Part shown: positions 40,320-47,622 of the stretch, piece by piece
How positions within the stretch are numbered: the first letter of the stretch is position 1
How the letters are laid out: each line of letters starts with the position of its first letter
Source: VRUE01 sp963732225
Lineage (GTDB): Bacteria; Actinomycetota; Thermoleophilia; Solirubrobacterales; 70-9
Reading direction: 5' to 3'
Length of the DNA stretch: 64,000 nt
Assembly (NCBI GenBank): GCA_963732225.1
Contig: CAVSYR010000003.1
Coordinates: forward strand, 124,001 to 188,000
Notes under the pieces: model-generated
What the model was told of the DNA's origin: nothing
Database searches by the model: none
Seen by the model: only the letters and a program-made list of their open reading frames with translations
Made by a program: the position numbers and the translations under genes

Positions 40320-41297
40320 TCAGTGCTTGCGCTTGTAGAGCCGGTCCTTGGCGGCCAGCAGCCGCTCGTCGGCCATCGCGTGAAGAACGGCCGGGTCCTC
40401 GGCGCCTTCGGCGACGCCAAAGGAAGCTCCCAACGAGCCGTCCGACATGCCGATTTTGGTGATTTCCCGGCTCAGGCGGGTGGCCGCCAGTTCGGCGTCC
40501 TCGCGGCAGGTCTTCGGCATCAGCAGGGCGAACTCGTCGCCGCCGATGCGGAAGCTGTCATCGGCGAGGCGGGACTCGTCGAGCAGGGCGGCGACCTGTT
40601 GCAGGGCGCGGTCGCCGGAGGGATGGCCGAGCGTGTCGTTGATCTGCTTGAAGCCGTCGAGGTCGAGCAGGCAGAGCGATAGCGGCCAGGCGTAACGCGA
40701 GGCGCGGGCGATCTCGACCGGCAGCCGTTCCTCGTAGGCGCGGCGGTTGGGCAGGCCGGTGAGGGAGTCGTGGCGGCCACCGTGCACCTCGGCGGCGAAG
40801 AGTCTGGCGTGCGACATGTGGGCGGCGATCAGCTCGCTGAGCAGCTCCAGCGTCTCGACGTCGCCGTCGTCGAAGTTGTTGACTCGCGGCGCGAAGACCT
40901 TGAGCACGCCGACCGTCTCCTCCCGGTGGACCAACGGCACGCAGATCATCGAGTGGGCGTTGACCCGCTGGCAGGCCTCATTGTCGACCCGCGGGTCGGT
41001 CGCGGTGTCGTCGCAGCGCAGGACCTTGTCTTCCCGCACGCAGAGCCCGGAGAGGCTCGCGTCCATCTTCAGGCGCACGCCGAGGAAGGGAGTGGCCTCG
41101 CCGGTGGTGACGCGGTAGACCATCTCGTCGCCGTCGGCAATCTCGATCACGCCACCGCTTCCCCGGGTCAGGTCCTGGGCGCGCTGGGCGATCAGCTCCA
41201 TCACCGCGTCGAGCTCGAGGTCGCTGGCCGCGATCTCGGTCTGGGTCTGGATTATCGCCCGCAGGCGGTTGCCGCTGCCGTCGGTCATGGGCGCCAT
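40320..41297 (-). CDS. GAF-GGDEF diguanylate cyclase
   Basis: 325 residues; ATG 41297 or the fourth codon ATG may be used. A GAF sensor domain (about 20-160, with GLCVREDKVLRCDDTATDPR and SMICVPLVHREETVGVL) precedes the GGDEF domain (about 175-320). DSLTGLPNRRAYEERL, the GGDEF motif in FRIGGDEFALLMP and the inhibitory-site RLAD exactly five residues before GGDEF are all intact, so the protein should make c-di-GMP from two GTP and be product-inhibited. TATAGC lies 9 nt upstream of the start. Confidence 0.9.
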   Translation of the reverse strand: MAPMTDGSGNRLRAIIQTQTEIAASDLELDAVMELIAQRAQDLTRGSGGVIEIADGDEMVYRVTTGEATPFLGVRLKMDASLSGLCVREDKVLRCDDTATDPRVDNEACQRVNAHSMICVPLVHREETVGVLKVFAPRVNNFDDGDVETLELLSELIAAHMSHARLFAAEVHGGRHDSLTGLPNRRAYEERLPVEIARASRYAWPLSLCLLDLDGFKQINDTLGHPSGDRALQQVAALLDESRLADDSFRIGGDEFALLMPKTCREDAELAATRLSREITKIGMSDGSLGASFGVAEGAEDPAVLHAMADERLLAAKDRLYKRKH

Positions 41298-41362
41298 ATC
41301 GGCACGGCTATACCCAAAAATTAGGACTGAAACGCCGCTTTCAGCGTCTGTACGGGTGGGCG

Positions 41363-42154
41363 CTAGGCGGCGACCGCGACGCCGGCGGGCTGCCGGTGCT
41401 TGCGGAAGGTCTCTTCGATCCAGCGGTAGCCGGGGCGCTCTTCCAGCGGGGCGCGGAATCTCGCGATGCCTGCCGGCGGCGGTTCATCGGTCGGGACAGG
41501 GCCCTCGTCGGGCAGGACCAAGGGGAAGAAGAGGGCGGCGGCGGTGAGGTCGGCGACGCCGAAGGAGTCACCGACCAGGTACTCGTTCGAACCGAGCTCG
41601 GCCTCGAGGCGGTCGAGCGCGGCGAGGATCTTGGCGCGGGCTACCTCGGCCGCCCCCTCGTCGCGAACGCCGAAGCGCAGGCCGGTGTAGGTACGGGCGT
41701 AGGTGACCGCGCCGCTGCCCATACGCGCCACCGGCCCCGGCGTCGTCCGCGCGATCACAGCTTCGAAGCGCTCCGGGTCCTTGCTCAGCTCGTGGAAGGC
41801 GAGCAGGCGGATGTGCGGCCCCAGCTCCTCGTCGAAGAAGTCCTCGAGCTCGAGCGCGCGGCGGCGCTGCTCGGGATCGACGGGGTAGAGGGGCCGCTCG
41901 GGGTAGCGCTCCTCCAGTGCGGCGATGATCTCGCTCGAGTCGCCGATCGCGCGGCCATCGATCTCGAGTACCGGGAAGGTATGACTGGCGCCGCCGGTGA
42001 GCAGCATCGAGGCGGGGATGTGCAGGCCGGGAATTGAGACCGCTCGCCGGGTGTGCGGCAACCGCTTGTGATCGAGCGCCCAGCGCGCCTTCTCGCTGTA
42101 GTGCGAGACGCTGATGTGCCAGAGGGTGGGGCGGTCATCGCGGCCTTGCGGCAT
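41363..42154 (-). CDS. Glutathione S-transferase family protein
   Basis: 263 residues from ATG 42154. The thioredoxin-like domain starts LWHISVSHYSEKARWALDHK, where Ser/Tyr near SHYS are candidate catalytic residues; THTFPVLEIDG-like SHTFPVLEIDGRAIGDSSEI is the cis-Pro and glutathione gamma-Glu site. The helical domain ends LVGDSFGVADLTAAALFFPL. In actinobacteria such proteins may use mycothiol or other thiols instead. TATGCT exactly 6 nt upstream fixes the start. It is divergent from the patatin gene. Confidence 0.86.
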   Translation of the reverse strand: MPQGRDDRPTLWHISVSHYSEKARWALDHKRLPHTRRAVSIPGLHIPASMLLTGGASHTFPVLEIDGRAIGDSSEIIAALEERYPERPLYPVDPEQRRRALELEDFFDEELGPHIRLLAFHELSKDPERFEAVIARTTPGPVARMGSGAVTYARTYTGLRFGVRDEGAAEVARAKILAALDRLEAELGSNEYLVGDSFGVADLTAAALFFPLVLPDEGPVPTDEPPPAGIARFRAPLEERPGYRWIEETFRKHRQPAGVAVAA

Positions 42155-42160
42155 CGGTGC

Positions 42161-42166
42161 AGCATA
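42161..42166 (-). promoter_or_regulatory. -10 element for a leaderless transcript
   Basis: On the minus strand TATGCT is exactly 6 nt before ATG 42154. Confidence 0.5.
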
Positions 42167-42215
42167 GGTGCAGAGGCCGAACGGGAGTTGCTTGAATCGA
42201 TCTGAGCGGATCGGA

Positions 42216-42221
42216 TAGGTT
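42216..42221 (+). promoter_or_regulatory. -10 element for a leaderless leader peptide
   Basis: TAGGTT is exactly 6 nt before GTG 42228, the start of an 8-codon frame rather than of the lipase itself. Confidence 0.4.
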
Positions 42222-42227
42222 CGCGCC

Positions 42228-42254
42228 GTGCCGATCCGCGGGAATTGCCGGTGA
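42228..42254 (+). CDS. Candidate 8-residue leader peptide
   Basis: GTG CCG ATC CGC GGG AAT TGC CGG TGA encodes MPIRGNCR. Its stop overlaps the GTG of the patatin-like gene as GTGA (42251-42254). The start is 6 nt after a TAGGTT box, so it would be translated as a leaderless frame and could couple or attenuate the downstream gene. Supported only by this geometry. Confidence 0.35.
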   Translation: MPIRGNCR

Positions 42255-44617
42255 TCTCGCTTCCCTCGCTGGGCAGAGACGAGGGGGAGCGTCCGCCCGC
42301 GAGAGATGACGGACTGCTGAGGAGAGCCCCCGCCGGGCCGCGTTGGCTTGCCGCGTCGGGCCGTCGCCGCAGGCGGCGGCGCTGGTTCCTCGACGGCAGC
42401 CGGCCCGAGCCCGTTCCGTCTCACGTCGGCCCGCTCGAGTCGCCGGAAAAGGACAAGCTGGGGATCTGCTGCTCGGGCGGCGGCATCCGCTCCGCGGCCT
42501 TCTCGCTCGGCGCCCTGCAGACGCTGCAGCGGCAGGGAAAACTGGAGGAGGCCGCATACCTGGCAGCCGTCTCCGGTGGTTCCTACATTGCCGCGGCGCT
42601 CTCGATGGTCGCCAAGACGGGGCCGGGAGGCTCCAACGCCGAGCTTCTGCACGAGGAGCCGCCTTTTGCGCCCAACTCGCCCGAGGAGCAGTACCTGCGC
42701 AATCGCTCCTCCTATATGGCGCCGACGCTGGCCAACAAGGTCTACCTCGGCTGGCGGGTCCTGCTCGGCCTGCTCTTCAACCTCTTCTTCATCGCCCTGC
42801 CGCTGGCCGGCACGGCGCTGATCGTCACCGGTCTCCTCTACGCCAAGGTCTTCCCGGACCTCGGCGGCCAGTGCACGGCGGCGACCTGCGCGGCGAACCC
42901 GCCGGTCTGGACCTGGGTCGCTCCCCTCGGCGTGCTCGCGCTCAGCGCGATCTTCGGGCTGGCGACCCTGGTGGTGCGCTGGGGCAGCGATCGTCGCCAG
43001 CGCTTCTTCACGATCTGGTCGGTGCGGCTACTCGCTGCCGCCGCCGTGCTGGCGCTAATCCTGGTCGGACTGCCGAGCCTGATCGATTGGTTCGACCGCC
43101 TCGGCGCAGGCGGCAGCTCGGTCAAGCCCTCGCTGCTCGACAGCCTGAGCTCGATCGGCGCCAGCTTCGCGGCGCTGCTGGCGGGGGTGATTGCCCAGAT
43201 CGCGCACCTGTTGAAGTCCAAAGAAGCTGTTGAAGATCTGAGCAAGGCCCAGAAAGCGGCTGGCAAGCTCGGCTCCGGCGTGAGGTTGACCCTGGCCTAC
43301 GCCGCCGGTGCTCTGTTCGGCCCGCTGGTGCTCCTCTTGCTCGTCGCGATCGTGGTTGCGGTGGGGATGAGTCAGGCTGGCAGCGATGGCGGATTCGACT
43401 GGGGCGTCGCAGTCGTCGGCGCCGTCACGCTGGTCGGCTTCGGGGTTCTCTATCGCCTGGCGGACCTCGCCACCTGGTCGCTTCACCCGTATTACAAGCG
43501 CCGCCTGAGCAGCGCCTTTGCGCTCAAGCGAGTGAAGGAAGAGGATCTGACCCCGGAGGAGAGGGAGCGGGTCGAGGCGCTCGCCGACTCCGGCGGCGAT
43601 GGCGATGACGGCGAGTCGGAATACGAAGGGCTTGCGATCGAGCGCGACTTCGGTGAATTGGTCTCGCTCTCCGACACGGCACTGGACGAGGACAAGAGCC
43701 GCAAGTGGCCGACGCTGCTCGTTTGCGCCGCGGCCAACGTCTCCGATCCGGGGGCGACGCCTCCTGGGCGGCAGGTCACCAGCTTCACCTTCAGCGCCCA
43801 CGCGGTTGGCGGGCCGCTGGTCGGCGCGGTTGCCACCAAGCAGATGGAGGGAGCTTTCGGCGACAGGCGGCGCAAGCGCGACCTGACATTGCCGGCGGCG
43901 GTGGCTATGTCCGGAGCGGCCGTCTCTCCCTCGATGGGCAAGATGACCAAGCGTCCCCTGACCTTCCTCATGGCCCTGGCCAACCTGCGGCTTGGCGTCT
44001 GGGTGCCGAATCCGCGCTGGGTTGCCGCCGGCCTCGACGACGATCACGGTCTCGAGCAGCATCGCTACGGTCGGCCGCGTCCCTGGTACCTGCTCTGCGA
44101 GCTGCTCGGGCGCAACCGAGTCGACGCCCGTTACCTCTACGTGACCGACGGCGGCCACTACGAGAACCTCGGGCTGGTCGAGCTGCTGCGCCGCGGCTGC
44201 ACCAAGATCTACTGCCTCGATGCCAGCGGCGTCGGTCAGGGCCGGGCGGAATTCGACGCGCTCGGCGACGCGATCGCGCTGGCTCGCAGCGAGCTCGGGG
44301 TCGAGATCGATTTCAAGAGAGACGATCCGGGCGATCTGCAACCCGACTCCGACACGCACCTGGCGAAAAAGGATGTTGTGACGGGGAGGATTCGATACAC
44401 GCATGGCCCCGAGGTCGTCGAGGGAACGCTGATCTACGTCCGCAACGCGATGACCGATCGGGCGACCTGGGACGCCCGCGCTCATCAGATGGAAGACCCG
44501 CGCTTTCCCCACAACTCGACCGTCGACCAGCTCTACACCGACAAGAAGTTCGAGTCCTACCGAGTGCTCGGCGCCCGTGCCGCAGAGCGGGCGACGAAGG
44601 CGATGAGGGCAGCGTGA
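42251..44617 (+). CDS. Patatin-like phospholipase with membrane segments
   Basis: 788 residues from GTG 42251. The oxyanion motif ICCSGGGIRSAAFSLG and the nucleophile elbow AAVSGGSYIAAAL (G-x-S-x-G with Ser in the middle) lie in the first 120 residues. The catalytic Asp is in YVTDGGHYENLGLVELL near residue 635. Between them are about five membrane helices (residues 180-430, e.g. LLFNLFFIALPLAGTALIV), an insertion typical of large bacterial patatins. It should cleave acyl ester lipids at the membrane. The N-terminus is very Arg-rich (SGRRRRRRRW). Confidence 0.85.
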   Translation: MISLPSLGRDEGERPPARDDGLLRRAPAGPRWLAASGRRRRRRRWFLDGSRPEPVPSHVGPLESPEKDKLGICCSGGGIRSAAFSLGALQTLQRQGKLEEAAYLAAVSGGSYIAAALSMVAKTGPGGSNAELLHEEPPFAPNSPEEQYLRNRSSYMAPTLANKVYLGWRVLLGLLFNLFFIALPLAGTALIVTGLLYAKVFPDLGGQCTAATCAANPPVWTWVAPLGVLALSAIFGLATLVVRWGSDRRQRFFTIWSVRLLAAAAVLALILVGLPSLIDWFDRLGAGGSSVKPSLLDSLSSIGASFAALLAGVIAQIAHLLKSKEAVEDLSKAQKAAGKLGSGVRLTLAYAAGALFGPLVLLLLVAIVVAVGMSQAGSDGGFDWGVAVVGAVTLVGFGVLYRLADLATWSLHPYYKRRLSSAFALKRVKEEDLTPEERERVEALADSGGDGDDGESEYEGLAIERDFGELVSLSDTALDEDKSRKWPTLLVCAAANVSDPGATPPGRQVTSFTFSAHAVGGPLVGAVATKQMEGAFGDRRRKRDLTLPAAVAMSGAAVSPSMGKMTKRPLTFLMALANLRLGVWVPNPRWVAAGLDDDHGLEQHRYGRPRPWYLLCELLGRNRVDARYLYVTDGGHYENLGLVELLRRGCTKIYCLDASGVGQGRAEFDALGDAIALARSELGVEIDFKRDDPGDLQPDSDTHLAKKDVVTGRIRYTHGPEVVEGTLIYVRNAMTDRATWDARAHQMEDPRFPHNSTVDQLYTDKKFESYRVLGARAAERATKAMRAA

Positions 44618-44662
44618 GCCCCGCGCCGGGGCCAATCGCCGGGGCGTGTCAGCATGTGGGCG

Positions 44663-44950
44663 ATGGCACTTCTAGGTGATGCGGAGATCAGCGAGAAGCT
44701 CGCCGGCCTGAGCGGCTGGGAGCAGAGCGGCGAGGCGATTCGCAAGAGCTTCGGCTGCGGCGATTTCGTCGGCTCGGTGAAGTTCGTCGAGAGCCTGGTC
44801 GGGCCGGCCGAGGAGATGGGTCACCACCCGGACCTGGAGATCTCCTGGGACACGGTGACGGTGACGATCTCCACCCACTCGGAGGGTGGCCTCACCGCCG
44901 CCGACTTCGAGCTGGCTGGGAAGGTCGATGCCCTATCGCCGACGAGCTGA
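44663..44950 (+). CDS. 4a-hydroxytetrahydrobiopterin dehydratase (pterin-4a-carbinolamine dehydratase)
   Basis: 95 residues. EEMGHHPDLEISWDTVTVTISTH contains the HH-P pterin-binding motif, and GGLTAADFELAGKVD the C-terminal helix. In animals the enzyme dehydrates 4a-hydroxy-tetrahydrobiopterin; bacterial homologues often occur without phenylalanine hydroxylase and may act in molybdopterin or other pterin metabolism. ATG 44663 is preferred over ATG 44654 by fit to the family. The 3' end overlaps the ArfB-like frame. Confidence 0.9.
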   Translation: MALLGDAEISEKLAGLSGWEQSGEAIRKSFGCGDFVGSVKFVESLVGPAEEMGHHPDLEISWDTVTVTISTHSEGGLTAADFELAGKVDALSPTS

Positions 44951-45348
44951 GAATCGATTCGCGGCTCTCGATCCCGCTGGCCGAGGTCGAGCTGCGCGCC
45001 AGCCGCTCCTCGGGGCCGGGCGGCCAGCACGCCAACGTCACCGCCTCGCGGGTGGAAGCCGTCTTCGACGTCGAGGCCTCGCGGACGCTCGACCGGCGCC
45101 AGCGCGCGATGCTGCTCGACCGCGGTGGCTCGTTGATCACCGCCGTCGCCCAGGACGCCCGCGGCCAGGCGCGCAACCGCGAACTGGCGCTGCGGCGGCT
45201 GGCGGAGAAGATCGCCGCCGGGCTCGACGAGCCGGTGCGGCGGCGCCCGACCCGGCCGACGCGCGCTTCACGGATGAAGCGCCTGGAAGAGAAGCGGCGG
45301 GCGGGAGAACGCAAGCGCACCCGACGTCCTCCAAGCGGGGACTACTGA
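44935..45348 (+). CDS. arfB: ArfB-like ribosome rescue factor (GGQ domain), with a non-standard start codon
   Basis: About 137 residues. The peptidyl-hydrolase motif is RSSGPGGQHANVTASRVE, and the basic C-terminal tail RMKRLEEKRRAGERKRTRRP binds the empty mRNA channel of stalled ribosomes in ArfB/YaeJ. Family members normally begin with a Met just before the segment ADELRIDSRLSIPLAEVEL, but here that codon is ATC (44935), and no ATG, GTG or TTG occurs in this frame back to the previous stop at 44677. GTG 45052 would remove the GGQ motif. Initiation on ATC, or re-initiation from the overlapping dehydratase, is therefore inferred; a sequence error is possible. Confidence 0.75.
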   Translation: MADELRIDSRLSIPLAEVELRASRSSGPGGQHANVTASRVEAVFDVEASRTLDRRQRAMLLDRGGSLITAVAQDARGQARNRELALRRLAEKIAAGLDEPVRRRPTRPTRASRMKRLEEKRRAGERKRTRRPPSGDY

Positions 45349-45695
45349 TGGCGAAGGGGAAGAAGCGGCGGCCGCGGGAGAAGCCGGCGACGGTGGACTA
45401 CGTCGACGCCGAGGGCAACACCCTGACCCTGCGTGAATCGCTCAGCGCCGGCACGATCGCCAAGCTGGCAGAGGGGCCGGCGACCGCGGCGACGAGCCAG
45501 GAGGATGCCTGGCACCGCCGCTCGGAGCTGCTCTTCGAGCGCCTCGCGGTGCGCTGGGAGATCGCCGACCTGCCGTTGACCGAGCAGAAGCTGCTGCTCG
45601 GTCGCTACCGGATGGCCGACTCGGCCACCCAACAGTGGGTGCGTGAGACGATCGCCGAGCACCTCGAGCGACATATCCCCGAGCTGGCCGGGTAG
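45348..45695 (+). CDS. Conserved small protein, unknown function
   Basis: 115 residues, starting at an ATG that shares one base with the ArfB stop (TGATG). The N-terminus is basic (AKGKKRRPREKPATVDYVD). The body is helical and ends YRMADSATQQWVRETIAEHLERHIPELAG. The position in an apparent operon with the pterin dehydratase and the GGQ rescue factor suggests co-expression, perhaps a ribosome-linked role, but I recognise no family. Confidence 0.7.
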   Translation: MAKGKKRRPREKPATVDYVDAEGNTLTLRESLSAGTIAKLAEGPATAATSQEDAWHRRSELLFERLAVRWEIADLPLTEQKLLLGRYRMADSATQQWVRETIAEHLERHIPELAG

Positions 45696-45725
45696 CGGTC
45701 AGGTAAGCAAGCGAAAGGACTGACC

Positions 45726-46109
45726 ATGTTCGCGAACACCAAGGCGACCAACGGCTTCGCCGTCGACGATATCGAGGCGGCGAAGAAGTTCTACGGCGAG
45801 ACGCTGGGACTGGGCTTCAAAGTGATGAGCGAGGAGTTCGGCGTTGCCTCGATCCAGCTCGCCGGCGGCCGCGACACGCTCGTCTACCGCAAGCCCGACT
45901 TCGTTCCCGCCACCTACACGATCCTCAACTTCGAGGTCGACGATGTTGACGCGGCGGTCGACGGGCTCGCTTCGAAAGGCGTTGAGTTCGAGCGCTACGA
46001 GGGCTTCGAGCAGGACGAGAAGGGGATCGCCCGCGGGCCGGGCCCCTCGATTGCCTGGTTCAAGGACCCGGCGGGCAACATCCTCTCCGTACTGCAGCAG
46101 CCCTCTTAG
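45726..46109 (+). CDS. VOC (glyoxalase/bleomycin resistance) family protein
   Basis: 127 residues. One pair of beta-alpha-beta-beta-beta modules: ATNGFAVDDIEAAKKFYGET and TILNFEVDDVDAAVDGLASK, ending IAWFKDPAGNILSVLQ, the usual end with a metal-ligand Glu position replaced by Asn-Ile-Leu. A ribosome site AAAGGA lies 9 nt upstream. The family includes lyases, dioxygenases and drug-binding proteins; the specific role is open. Confidence 0.88.
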   Translation: MFANTKATNGFAVDDIEAAKKFYGETLGLGFKVMSEEFGVASIQLAGGRDTLVYRKPDFVPATYTILNFEVDDVDAAVDGLASKGVEFERYEGFEQDEKGIARGPGPSIAWFKDPAGNILSVLQQPS

Positions 46110-46121
46110 TCAGAGCGCCGC

Positions 46122-46394
46122 TCAGGCGTTGAGCAGCTTGGCCTTCTGGGCCGCGAACTCCTCCTCGGTGAGGATGCCCTGTTCCTTCAGCTCGCCGAGC
46201 TGCTTGAGCTGATCGATCGTCGATTGCCCGCCTGCGGCGGGGGCCGGCGGCGCGGCTTCGGGGGCGGGAGCCTGCTGCTGTTCTTCCTGCTGGGCCCAGC
46301 GCTGGCCCTGGCGGCGCGAGACGCGGTTGCTGACCGTGGTCGCGGTGCCGGCGATGACCGCCGTGCGTGCCACTCCTCGAAGTAGTCCTGGCAT
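46122..46394 (-). CDS. SHOCT domain protein
   Basis: 90 residues. The C-terminal 35 residues (TIDQLKQLGELKEQGILTEE, then EFAAQKAKLL) form the SHOCT motif, a short helical module often at C-termini of small bacterial proteins and thought to bind nucleic acid or oligomerise. The middle is Gln/Ala/Pro-rich and disordered (EEQQQAPAPEAAPPAPA). The start follows GGAGGAG. It lies 10 bp after the DUF6325 gene and is probably in its operon. Confidence 0.85.
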   Translation of the reverse strand: MPGLLRGVARTAVIAGTATTVSNRVSRRQGQRWAQQEEQQQAPAPEAAPPAPAAGGQSTIDQLKQLGELKEQGILTEEEFAAQKAKLLNA

Positions 46395-46404
46395 GGGTCT
46401 CCTC

Positions 46405-46824
46405 CTACTCGGAAGCCTCGACCGCGTCGAGCGCGGCGAGGACGTCTTGGACGGGGATGCGGCCGCTGGCGACCAGCTGGCCGCCGGAGCGGCGAACGGC
46501 GGCGGCGAACGGCGCCGCCCAGCTGTTCTCGAAGACGAGCAGGGCGGCCGAGGTGCCGGGCTCGAGCGCGTTGCCGGCCTCCGCGACGTCGTCGTCGCCG
46601 AGCAGGCCCGAGGAGGCGCCCTCGAAGGTGGCGAAGACGTCGATCTCGCCGCCGAGGTCGGCGAGCTCCAGTGTCGCGACGGAGCCGTCCTCCGCCTTGG
46701 CGATGAAGGCGAGGTCGAGGATGCGGATCAGGCCGCGGTCGACCAGGTCGACCAGGTGCGGCAGCGCCTCGCCGGTCGGCTGCCGTCCCGGCCACTCGAC
46801 GATCAGGTAATCGATCGGCCCCAT
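46405..46824 (-). CDS. DUF6325 family protein
   Basis: 139 residues from the ATG of MGPIDYLIVEWPGRQPTGEA. LPHLVDLVDRGLIRILDLAFI and SSGLLGDDDVAEAGNALEPG, then AALLVFENSWAAPFAAAVRR, are typical of this actinobacterial family, usually next to a SHOCT gene as here. It is a paired alpha/beta protein related to DUF1269. Function unknown; family members often lie among stress and membrane genes. An upstream in-frame extension to 46914 is less likely. Confidence 0.85.
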   Translation of the reverse strand: MGPIDYLIVEWPGRQPTGEALPHLVDLVDRGLIRILDLAFIAKAEDGSVATLELADLGGEIDVFATFEGASSGLLGDDDVAEAGNALEPGTSAALLVFENSWAAPFAAAVRRSGGQLVASGRIPVQDVLAALDAVEASE

Positions 46825-46944
46825 CTCGTTGATCTCGTCGCCGCTCAAATCCGACCCCTTTCGCTGTTTGGTTGCGCGCGGGTCAGACCCGGCAGGGGGA
46901 CCATAGCGCCGCAAGGCCTTTGGTTGAGGACCCTGATCTAAACG

Positions 46945-47622
46945 CTAGGGCGCGGCGGGGACCACGGCGATCGGGCCGCCCTCGGTGGGCAGGTCGGCGG
47001 TGTCGAAGGAGGAGACCTCGAAGCGGGCGGTCTGCGGCATCTGGGCGACGAACTCCTCCTCGGTGTCGGGCAGGAAGTCGGCGCGCTCGTTGCGGTAGTG
47101 CATCGGCACCACCCAGCGGGCATCGAGGCGGGAGACGATCGCGCCGGCCTGGGCGGCGCCGATCGTCGGGCCGCCGCCGACCGGGAGGAAGAGCAGGTCG
47201 ACGGCGCCGATCGCGGCCGCCTGCTCCTCACGCAGCTGGCGCTGGCCGAAGTCGCCGAAGTGGGCGACCCGCAGACCGTCGAGCTCGAAGACGAAGATCG
47301 TGTTGGGCCCGCGTTCGGTCCCGGCCACCTCGTCGTGCTCGGAGGCGACCCCGAGCACCTCGCCGACCGCCTCGGTGCCGTGCTTGCCGGCGGTCGCGCG
47401 CAGCGTCTGCGGCTCGCCGCCGATCACCTCGACGGCGTTGTGGTCGCGGTGCTCGTGGGTGACGAGCAGCAGGTCGACGCCATCGACCTCGATCGGCGGG
47501 TGCTCGAACTTGAGGCCCCGGTCAGCCAGCAGCGGCCCCATGTCGCCGAAGGGATCGATGAAGACCTTGGCCTCTGGGCCGGTCAGGGTGAAGGCGGATT
47601 GTCCGTGCCACTCAACGCGCAT
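46945..47622 (-). CDS. MBL-fold metallo-hydrolase
   Basis: 225 residues from ATG 47622. MRVEWHGQSAFTLTG and the metal motif LVTHEHRDHNAVE (HxHxDH), then HFGDFGQ and VVPMHYRN, match the L-ascorbate-6-P lactonase/UPF0173-like branch of the metallo-beta-lactamase fold. Substrate unknown. It overlaps the end of the upstream MFS gene by 11 bp and is probably co-transcribed with it, hence under the MarR operator. Confidence 0.88.
   Translation of the reverse strand: MRVEWHGQSAFTLTGPEAKVFIDPFGDMGPLLADRGLKFEHPPIEVDGVDLLLVTHEHRDHNAVEVIGGEPQTLRATAGKHGTEAVGEVLGVASEHDEVAGTERGPNTIFVFELDGLRVAHFGDFGQRQLREEQAAAIGAVDLLFLPVGGGPTIGAAQAGAIVSRLDARWVVPMHYRNERADFLPDTEEEFVAQMPQTARFEVSSFDTADLPTEGGPIAVVPAAP

Noticed and set aside
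43055..44635. Leftward frame of about 520 codons opposite the patatin gene
   Set aside because: Shadow frame; the rightward strand carries the complete lipase motifs.
44928..45346. ATG at 44928 as start of a protein covering the ArfB region
   Set aside because: Its frame gives an Arg/Gly/Pro-rich translation without the GGQ motif; the GGQ frame is a different one.
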